Positions 58,202-64,000 of a DNA stretch of 64,000 nt are shown here, one piece after another. The stretch is taken from NCBI RefSeq assembly GCF_003065485.1, contig NZ_CP026951.1, positions 2,232,001 through 2,296,000 on the forward strand, written 5' to 3'. The stretch is from Salinibacterium hongtaonis. GTDB lineage: Bacteria > Actinomycetota > Actinomycetes > Actinomycetales > Microbacteriaceae. Each line of letters starts with the position of its first letter. Within the stretch, counting starts at the first letter, position 1. Position numbers and translations under genes: made by a program. The notes under the pieces are model-generated. The model was not told where the DNA came from and ran no database searches. It was given only the letters and a program-made list of their open reading frames with translations.

Positions 58202-59779
58202 TCATTCCCCCAGCTCCTTGAATCCACCGAAGGTGGAGTCATAGGAGATCGACGGAGCATTCCACTTCTGGTCGAGGCCGCCGTCGCACACCGTAACGAT
58301 GATCCGGGACCACTGCGAGTTGTACTTGTCATTGCCGTCGGCCTGGAGGCACCGGCCGGCGTTATCCATGAAGACGTAGCTGCTCGAGTATTCACCGTTA
58401 TTTTTGATGCGTTGCCACGTCTGCCGCGCATTGGACGCGGAGCACGAGGTGAACAGCGGATATTTACCTCCGGACGCAGTGGTGGGTGACGTCAGGCAGT
58501 ATTGCTTGCTCGTTGAGTTATCGACCCGAACCATGATCGTCCCCGTCGTCGAGACTGCCGAACCCGAGGCCTCCGTGTAGAACCACTTGTGGTTCCACGC
58601 TAGGTAGGCCCCCGAGCCAGACGGGTCCTGCTTGCAGGGATAGCTGATCATGAACGACTTGGCGATGTCCAAATCTGTGACGTCGAGGCAGCGCCCGAAC
58701 TCCAAATAGTTGACGATCTGCGTCGTGCCGTACGACGCGGCGCCCGCACCAACCGAAGGAGCGGGTGCGAAGGTGCCGCAGGACCCAGTCTGCAGATAGT
58801 TACCCGAATTACCGAGACAAATCGTGGTCGGACCGGCCGATATGGGATTCTTGCTCACGTACCAGCTGTGCGTTCCCTCCCAGCTAAACAACTGGCTGAA
58901 GCGGGTGGAATCCGTGCGGCACGGCTCTAGAGTCGTCCGGCCCGTCGTGGCCGCTGCCGAGCCTCCAGAGCCCGTCGTCTTGCTTGTCACGCACAGTTTG
59001 GTGCCGGCGAGCGTTGAGTTAGCGAGGACGATCTGGTAGTTCGCGTCATAGACCCAGAGTTGTCTCTCGTCGTTGGTCGAGCATGCGGTGACGAATTCGA
59101 TCTCGACACCCGGGGCGGCTACACCGCCGACAGTCTTTGCCTGGAGGCAACGAGTCTTGTCGAAGTTAAAAATGCGACCGCCGGGGATGTTGACGTTGGT
59201 CACCTTGAACTTGTAAGTCGCTGAGAGTGCCCGGTTGCCCTCATCCGCGGAACGGCCCTCCGCTGAGTCGTCGGCACCACGCGACACTACGTAGGCATAG
59301 CTGGGTTGCGTTGCGACACCCGCGGATGTGCAGTTCATCTTGTTTGCTTCGAGCCAGGAGTCTGTGCGCCCGGTCGGATCCGCGGTGTAATACCGAATGC
59401 TGACGGTGTATCGCGCATCCGCTCCTGCACCGTCAACGGAGCCGGAGTATCCGCAGGAGAGTTTCGTGCGGTCGCCGACGGTCGTTCCCGTGAGATCCAC
59501 CTTGCTGGCAGCCCTGATCGTCCCGAGAGCGGACTGCAGTCCAGCTTGTGCTGCGTAGACGGTGCGGGTCGACTTTGCCGCGGCGTAGGCGGGGCCAATC
59601 TGGCCAAGGATGACTCCGAGCAAGACGAATGAGAGCCCCGCAAGCATGACGATGAAGAAGACAGTGCTGACGAGAGCGACGCCCTCTTCGCCTTGCGCGC
59701 TTCGGCGGAGCACATCACGCCGCCGACCTTCTGGCGACAACCGCCGTGCCATCGTGATGAAACCTTGGCGGCCGGTCAT
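58202..59779 (-). CDS. Pilin-like protein with two ricin-type beta-trefoil lectin units
   Basis: Candidate minor pilin or pilus-tip adhesin. The 525 aa protein has a basic leader, then EEGVALVSTVFFIVMLAGLS (31-50), a PilX-like hydrophobic N-terminus without the +5 Glu. From about 205 there are six ricin-like subunits: RCLQA (210) with QLW (240), CVTS (263) with QLFSW (296), CLGN (321), RCLDV (363) with HKWFY (397), CLTS (428) with QTW (453), and RCLQA (476) with DQKW (503), giving two trefoils. ATGA coupling to pilW. Sugar binding is inferred. Confidence 0.82.
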   Translation of the reverse strand: MTGRQGFITMARRLSPEGRRRDVLRRSAQGEEGVALVSTVFFIVMLAGLSFVLLGVILGQIGPAYAAAKSTRTVYAAQAGLQSALGTIRAASKVDLTGTTVGDRTKLSCGYSGSVDGAGADARYTVSIRYYTADPTGRTDSWLEANKMNCTSAGVATQPSYAYVVSRGADDSAEGRSADEGNRALSATYKFKVTNVNIPGGRIFNFDKTRCLQAKTVGGVAAPGVEIEFVTACSTNDERQLWVYDANYQIVLANSTLAGTKLCVTSKTTGSGGSAAATTGRTTLEPCRTDSTRFSQLFSWEGTHSWYVSKNPISAGPTTICLGNSGNYLQTGSCGTFAPAPSVGAGAASYGTTQIVNYLEFGRCLDVTDLDIAKSFMISYPCKQDPSGSGAYLAWNHKWFYTEASGSAVSTTGTIMVRVDNSTSKQYCLTSPTTASGGKYPLFTSCSASNARQTWQRIKNNGEYSSSYVFMDNAGRCLQADGNDKYNSQWSRIIVTVCDGGLDQKWNAPSISYDSTFGGFKELGE

Positions 59780-60435
59780 GGGCGAAGTCCCGTTCTATTG
59801 CAGATCAGGTGGTCACTCTGCCCGTCACCATTCGCGTCAGCGTTGCTCTCGGACAGGATGGAACTGTTGCGAGCCACATAGGTCGTAGAAACCTCTGAGA
59901 CTGCATTCGCGTCTGGGTTTCCCGCATTGAGCGTAAGAACGAGCTGCTGGCGAGCGGACCCGGTTGTCGTCGCAGGCGCCATCTTGAACGGATAGTTCGC
60001 ACCAGCCGTGTCGATCATGCTGGCCGTCTTGACTGACCAAGGCGACGGGGTTGCGCCAGCGATGTCCTGCCATTGACGCGACTCCATGGTGCCCTTCGCT
60101 GGTGTAAAACGCCACTGCGTGCACATGGTGAGCCCACTGACCGAGCTCGACGACGGCGTGCGGAATTCGACGTACTTCGCACCGCTGGAGCCAACCCCGG
60201 GAAAGTTAATGGCGTCCGCGTAGCGAACCTGGCGGTCCATTGCGCGAAAGACGATGAGAACCTCGCTCGAGGTTTCTGCGTTGAGTTTGGCCTGCGTGGT
60301 CCCTCTGGTCAGTCCGATGACGGCCGACAAGAAGAGCGACATAAAGATGGCGAAAATGCCAACCGCGACGACCATTTCGATAAGGGTGAAGCCCGACTGC
60401 TCCGACCTCAAGCCTTCGTGCGCCCGCCTAGCCAC
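59776..60435 (-). CDS. pilW: PilW-like minor prepilin
   Basis: Minor pilin. The 219 aa protein has a 14-residue leader ending in QSG, the prepilin signal FTLIEMVVAVGIF with the +5 Glu, one N-terminal helix and a variable extracellular domain with two cysteines far apart. Start overlaps the pilV stop by eight bases; the stop overlaps the lectin gene. Assignment as PilW rests on position and the conserved N-terminus. Confidence 0.82.
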   Translation of the reverse strand: MARRAHEGLRSEQSGFTLIEMVVAVGIFAIFMSLFLSAVIGLTRGTTQAKLNAETSSEVLIVFRAMDRQVRYADAINFPGVGSSGAKYVEFRTPSSSSVSGLTMCTQWRFTPAKGTMESRQWQDIAGATPSPWSVKTASMIDTAGANYPFKMAPATTTGSARQQLVLTLNAGNPDANAVSEVSTTYVARNSSILSESNADANGDGQSDHLICNRTGLRP

Positions 60436-61072
60436 TGGTGTTCCATTCCAGATCCGTGCTCGAGTCGATCAGCGTCGACGTCTCGTATGAGCATCCTGAG
60501 TCGCATCCCGCCGTCCAGCGGACGACAACAACGACTCGCAACATCCCTGTCGTCCCCGCTGGCGCCGTTGCCGGCGGCGTTGACGGGAAGGCTGCAAGTT
60601 TGGTGCACTGGCCGCTTGTGATCGCCTTGAAACACTTTCCGATGTAGACGTGTGAAGTGAATTCAGTTCCGCTGCGCGTGACCGTGCGCGCCAGCGGGAC
60701 GGCCTGTGTCGCGCTCGCGGTGGCCGTCGGGTCCCAAGTCGGATAGCTCTGAGCGAGCCCGCTAACGGCCGGGGCGGCAAGCCATTGTGCTTGGACGAGC
60801 GCCTGGTTACGCCCTGTGAGCAGTGCACTCACCGTCGTTGCGGAGATCACGTTGGAATTCCAACCCTGGATGATCTCCATCGATTCGTTGGCAACCGTGA
60901 TGGCGAGCTCGCGACGCTGGTGAGCGGATGCCGACTCCATCGACGTCATATAAAAGCCGAGGGAGACCGTCGAGAGAATCCCGAGGATCCCAATTGCGAC
61001 AACGACCTCAATAAGGGACATGCCTGATTCGCGCTCGCCAGACGATGTCGTGAGTAAACGAAGCTTGCGCAT
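60428..61072 (-). CDS. pilV: PilV-like minor prepilin
   Basis: Minor pilin. From the ATG at 61072 (preceded by GGGAGGA) it is 214 aa: leader to ESG, then MSLIEVVVAIGILGILSTVS with the +5 Glu and Met at +1. The extracellular part has four cysteines, including CDSGC. The open frame upstream to 61138 adds 22 unlikely residues. Confidence 0.83.
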   Translation of the reverse strand: MRKLRLLTTSSGERESGMSLIEVVVAIGILGILSTVSLGFYMTSMESASAHQRRELAITVANESMEIIQGWNSNVISATTVSALLTGRNQALVQAQWLAAPAVSGLAQSYPTWDPTATASATQAVPLARTVTRSGTEFTSHVYIGKCFKAITSGQCTKLAAFPSTPPATAPAGTTGMLRVVVVVRWTAGCDSGCSYETSTLIDSSTDLEWNTSG

Positions 61073-61119
61073 GATCCTCCCCCGGAGTGCCGCCAACGAA
61101 ATCGCACCGCACCTGATGT

Positions 61120-61157
61120 GAACGCGGGACGCCACCACACCGTGGCGACGCCCCGCG
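61120..61157 (-). terminator. Possible terminator after pilA
   Basis: An imperfect inverted repeat with core CGCCAC/GTGGCG and GC-rich flanks lies 16 bases past the pilA stop. No T tract; weak support. Confidence 0.35.
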
Positions 61158-61172
61158 CTCGGAAAGTGCTAC

Positions 61173-61640
61173 TTACGGAGTGCCGCCAGAAGTACCGGCG
61201 TTGTTCCAGTCCTGCAGTCCGCCGGCTGCACTGTCGTACTTCAGCGACTTCGCGCCAAGGTTGGTGTTTCCACCCACGATTTCGTAGCCGTTTGTTCCGA
61301 CCTTGGTCACCGTAACCGTGTTATCGGCCGAGACCTTTGCGCTGGGGAGGTCGGTGCTGGGCGTCGTGCTCGTGATTGTGATCGTTGCCGGAAGGGTTGA
61401 GATCGACCCATTGTTTTCTGCGGCGTACGACTCGAGCGCAAGGGCAACGTTCTTCAGGTCGGACTCAACCGACGACTTCCAGGCGCTCTCGCGCTGGTTA
61501 AGGAACACCGGGATGGCGATCGCGGCGAGGATGCCGATGATGATGACGACGACGAGGAGCTCGATCAGGGTGAAGCCCTTTTCGTTCTCTTCGCGCTTGA
61601 GGCGGCTGGCGTCCAGCGCCTGGTTAATGCGTGTGATCAT
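61173..61640 (-). CDS. pilA: Major type IV pilin (prepilin)
   Basis: Probable main pilus subunit. From the ATG at 61640 (AGGAA upstream) it is 155 aa: a 22-residue charged leader ending EENEKG, cleavage before FTLIELLVVVIIIGILAAIA with the +5 Glu, and a short globular domain rich in Thr/Ser. No cysteine pair is visible. It has a terminator on its upstream side (61764-61787), so its own promoter and higher expression are likely. Confidence 0.9.
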   Translation of the reverse strand: MITRINQALDASRLKREENEKGFTLIELLVVVIIIGILAAIAIPVFLNQRESAWKSSVESDLKNVALALESYAAENNGSISTLPATITITSTTPSTDLPSAKVSADNTVTVTKVGTNGYEIVGGNTNLGAKSLKYDSAAGGLQDWNNAGTSGGTP

Positions 61641-61763
61641 TTCTGATTCCTGTCTTTGTCTGAATAGGACAGGTGGCCCCCAAAAGTCAGACCCCCTAGA
61701 GAAGGATTCTCCTGGCCCTGACCGTGCTGAGTAAAGCCCCCGTTTGCGCGAAACGCCGAACAA

Positions 61764-61787
61764 AACACCCCCAGAATTGGGGGTGTT
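61764..61787 (-). terminator. Terminator between pilC and pilA
   Basis: AACACCCCC (61764-61772) and GGGGGTGTT (61779-61787) form a perfect 9-bp stem with a 6-base loop immediately after the pilC stop. On the minus strand it continues into GTTTTG. Confidence 0.75.
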
Positions 61788-63017
61788 CTAGCCGATCTGC
61801 TCGAAAATGCTGAACACCGGCATATACAGCGCCACGATCATGCCGCCGATGACCGCGCCGATGACCGCGATCATGAGCGGCTCGATGAGGGCTGTGAGGG
61901 CCTCCGCGGTGCTCTGAACCTCTTCGTCATAGAAATCGGCGATCTTCGCCAACATCGTCTCGAGCGCACCGGCATCCTCACCGACCGCGATCATCTGAGT
62001 CACCATCGCGGGGAACACGGGGTTCTCCGCCAACGGTGCCGCCACCGATTTGCCCACCCGCACGGAATCCTGCACCTTGCGCAAAGCGTCTTCGATAACC
62101 CAGTTGCCTGCCGTCTCGCCGACAATGCTGAGCGACTGCAGGATGGGCACGCCGGCGCCCATCATCGTGGAGAAATTGCGTGTGAAGCGCGCGATAGCGA
62201 CCTTCTTGAAGAGCTCCCCGAACACGGGCATCTTGAGCTTGAGCGGGTCAACGACCTTGCGCACCTGCTCGGTGTTCTTGTTGTTCTTCCACCAGATCGA
62301 GAAGCCGATGATGAGCACCGCTATTAGCGGAACAGCCCAGACCATGTTCTTCGACATGACGACGAGGATCGCCGTCGGCAATGGCAACTCGCCACCGAAG
62401 CCAGCGAACATGCCCTCGAACACGGGAACGATGAAGATGAGCATGCCGATAACCGCGAGGAACGCGATGATGAGCACCGCGACGGGGTAGGTGAGTGCCG
62501 ACTTAATCGTGGCGCGCAGCTTGACGTCTGACTCGAAGTTCTCGGCGATCGACTCGAGGGTCGACTCCAAGAAACCGCCCGTCTCGCCCGCGCGCACCAG
62601 GCTGATCATGAGCGGCGGAAAATGCTTGGGATGCTTGCCCATCGCGGCCGACAGGGAATAGCCGGCCTCAACATCCGTCTGGACCTTGGAGAGGATGCCC
62701 GCGAGGGTCTTGTTCTCGGTCTGCTCCGAGAGGATCGTGAGCGTGCGGATGAGCGACAGGCCCGACGAGGTCATGGTGGCCATCTGGCGCGACATGACCG
62801 CGAGGTCCTTGAGACCGACAGACTTCTCCATGCCGGGGATCGAGAGTTCCTTTTGGAAGCCCGTGCCCCCCGAGGCTTCACCGACCGAGATCGGCGTGAC
62901 ACCCATCGTGCGGAGTTTGGCCGTCACGGCACCCTCAGTTGCGCCCTCCAGTCGGCCCTTGACGACCTTGCCAGAGCCATCCCGGCCCTTGTAGGTGAAC
63001 TCTTTCGTAGCCGCCAT
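61788..63017 (-). CDS. pilC: Type IV pilus inner-membrane platform protein PilC
   Basis: Membrane platform on which the assembly and retraction ATPases act. The 409 aa protein has two GspF domains (about 70-195 and 275-400) with FSRQMATM-like MSRQMATMTSSGLSLIRTL, GETGGFLESTLESIAENF, GEDAGALETMLAKIADFYDE, and three membrane helices. Overlaps pilT by one base. Confidence 0.94.
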   Translation of the reverse strand: MAATKEFTYKGRDGSGKVVKGRLEGATEGAVTAKLRTMGVTPISVGEASGGTGFQKELSIPGMEKSVGLKDLAVMSRQMATMTSSGLSLIRTLTILSEQTENKTLAGILSKVQTDVEAGYSLSAAMGKHPKHFPPLMISLVRAGETGGFLESTLESIAENFESDVKLRATIKSALTYPVAVLIIAFLAVIGMLIFIVPVFEGMFAGFGGELPLPTAILVVMSKNMVWAVPLIAVLIIGFSIWWKNNKNTEQVRKVVDPLKLKMPVFGELFKKVAIARFTRNFSTMMGAGVPILQSLSIVGETAGNWVIEDALRKVQDSVRVGKSVAAPLAENPVFPAMVTQMIAVGEDAGALETMLAKIADFYDEEVQSTAEALTALIEPLMIAVIGAVIGGMIVALYMPVFSIFEQIG

Positions 63018-64000
63018 TAGATCTGCCCTGAGTAGGCGTCGCTGTAGTCGACACCGCTGTTCATGGTGCCCCCCAGCTGTCCCACGGTTTCTACCCGCGT
63101 GACCAGGCGTTTGAGCACCTCGTAGTCGTGCGCCTTCTCCATGGCCGACTCAAAGCTGATCTGCCCGGAGTTGACGAGGTCGGCGAGGTGCTGGTCGAGC
63201 GTGTGCATGCCCAGTTCTCGACCCGCCTGCATCGCAGAATGCACCTGATAGGTCTTGCCCTCGCGGATGAGGTTCGCCACGGCGTGCGTCGCCATAAGAA
63301 CCTCGGTGGCCACCACTCGGCCCTTGCCATTGGCGCGCTTAATCAGTGTCTGACAGACGACGCCCTGCAGGGTTGCGGCGAGCTGCGCCCGCACCTGGCT
63401 CTGTTGGTGCGGCGGATAGACGTCGATGATGCGGTCAATCGTCTGCGGAGCATCCTGCGTGTGCAGGGTCGCGAACACGAGGTGGCCGGTCTCGGCCGCG
63501 GTGAGGGCAACCGAGATGGTCTCGAGGTCTCGAAGCTCACCGACGAGGATGACGTCGGGGTCCTGACGAAGAACGTGCTTGAGGGCTGCCGCGAAGCTGT
63601 GAGTGTCGTGGCCGACCTCACGCTGGTTGACCAGCGACTTGTGGTTGCCATGGAGAAACTCGATGGGGTCCTCGACGGTCATGATGTGGTCGGTCCGCGT
63701 GCGGTTGACCAGGTCGATGAGCGCGGCGAGCGTTGTGGACTTGCCGGAACCCGTTGGACCGGTCACGAGCACGAGACCACGCGGAAGCTTGGCGAACGAC
63801 CCGATCGACTCCGGAACACCCAGGGCCGACAAAGGCTTGATCTCGGTGGGGATGAGTCGGAATGCTGCACCGAGGTTGGCTCGCTGCTGGTAGATGTTCA
63901 CTCGGAATCGAGCGTTCTCCGACAGCGTGTAGGCGAAGTCGAACTCCAGGTGCTCCTCGAAGATCTCGCGCTGCTTGGGAGTCAGGATGCTGTAAATGGC
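63017..64000 (-). CDS. pilT: Type IV pilus retraction ATPase PilT (partial)
   Basis: Hexameric motor that retracts pili. The last 327 codons are present; the frame stays open to the right edge (ILTPKQREIFEEHLEFDFAY near the edge). Motifs: Walker A GPTGSGKSTT, Asp box TVEDPIEFLH, Walker B VILVGELRDLETISVALT, His box TLHTQDAPQTIDRI and PilT-type C-terminus with MQAGRELGMHTLDQHL. No PilB-type zinc cysteines are seen, so PilT rather than PilB. Confidence 0.94.
   Translation of the reverse strand, partial: AIYSILTPKQREIFEEHLEFDFAYTLSENARFRVNIYQQRANLGAAFRLIPTEIKPLSALGVPESIGSFAKLPRGLVLVTGPTGSGKSTTLAALIDLVNRTRTDHIMTVEDPIEFLHGNHKSLVNQREVGHDTHSFAAALKHVLRQDPDVILVGELRDLETISVALTAAETGHLVFATLHTQDAPQTIDRIIDVYPPHQQSQVRAQLAATLQGVVCQTLIKRANGKGRVVATEVLMATHAVANLIREGKTYQVHSAMQAGRELGMHTLDQHLADLVNSGQISFESAMEKAHDYEVLKRLVTRVETVGQLGGTMNSGVDYSDAYSGQI

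Overview
The window reads as high-GC actinobacterial chromosome, most probably Micrococcales and Microbacteriaceae-like. Evidence: gene order (tRNA-Trp, secE, nusG, rplK; glmS, acpS, alr, tsaE, tsaB, rimI, tsaD; rplM, rpsI, glmM), Ala/Glu/Lys-rich tails on several ribosomal proteins, frequent GTG/TTG starts, and absence of rpsN and rpsD from the ribosomal superoperon. No insertion sequence, prophage, CRISPR array or rRNA gene is visible. The family assignment is inference from content and order.

Layout. 1-1749 (minus): rplK (cut by the window edge), nusG, secE, tRNA-Trp. 1983-4922: a class I aminotransferase, then a LysG/ArgP-type regulator divergent from the amino-acid exporter lysE. 4919-8733: a PspC-domain histidine kinase and LuxR-type regulator, divergent from a PspC/LiaF-like membrane protein and a small membrane protein. 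8804-16821: guaB, then the branched-chain amino-acid type ABC transporter livHMGF, facing a full-length binding lipoprotein and a shortened paralogue. 17032-19706: groES with two CIRCE operators, a THUMP-like methyltransferase and two tandem DUF4190 membrane proteins. 19795-25830: cell-wall precursor and t6A tRNA genes in one overlapping operon (glmS, frameshifted acpS, alr, tsaE, tsaB, rimI, tsaD). 25897-30362: coaA, then truA, rplM, rpsI, glmM. 30428-32377: an OafA-like acyltransferase on the opposite strand, splitting rplQ from truA. 32499-53190: the alpha, spc, S10 and str ribosomal operons with tuf and fusA, all minus strand. 53538-64000: a frameshifted proline/glutamate-rich membrane protein, then a type IV pilus cluster (pilO, pilN, pilM, pilD, a pilin-like lectin, pilW, pilV, pilA, pilC, pilT) running off the right edge.

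How it works together. Most of the window is housekeeping: translation, protein export, purine and CoA synthesis, and peptidoglycan precursors. Accessory functions are amino-acid import (liv) and export (lysE), envelope stress sensing (PspC system), a surface acyltransferase and type IV pili. The most unusual gene is at 58202-59779. It has a pilin-like membrane N-terminus followed by two ricin-type beta-trefoil units and sits where a minor pilin (PilX) is expected, which suggests a pilus-borne sugar-binding adhesin.

Two genes (acpS, and the membrane protein at 53538-54724) are each broken by a one-base deficit in a five-base G/C run. Assembly errors are a realistic explanation for both.
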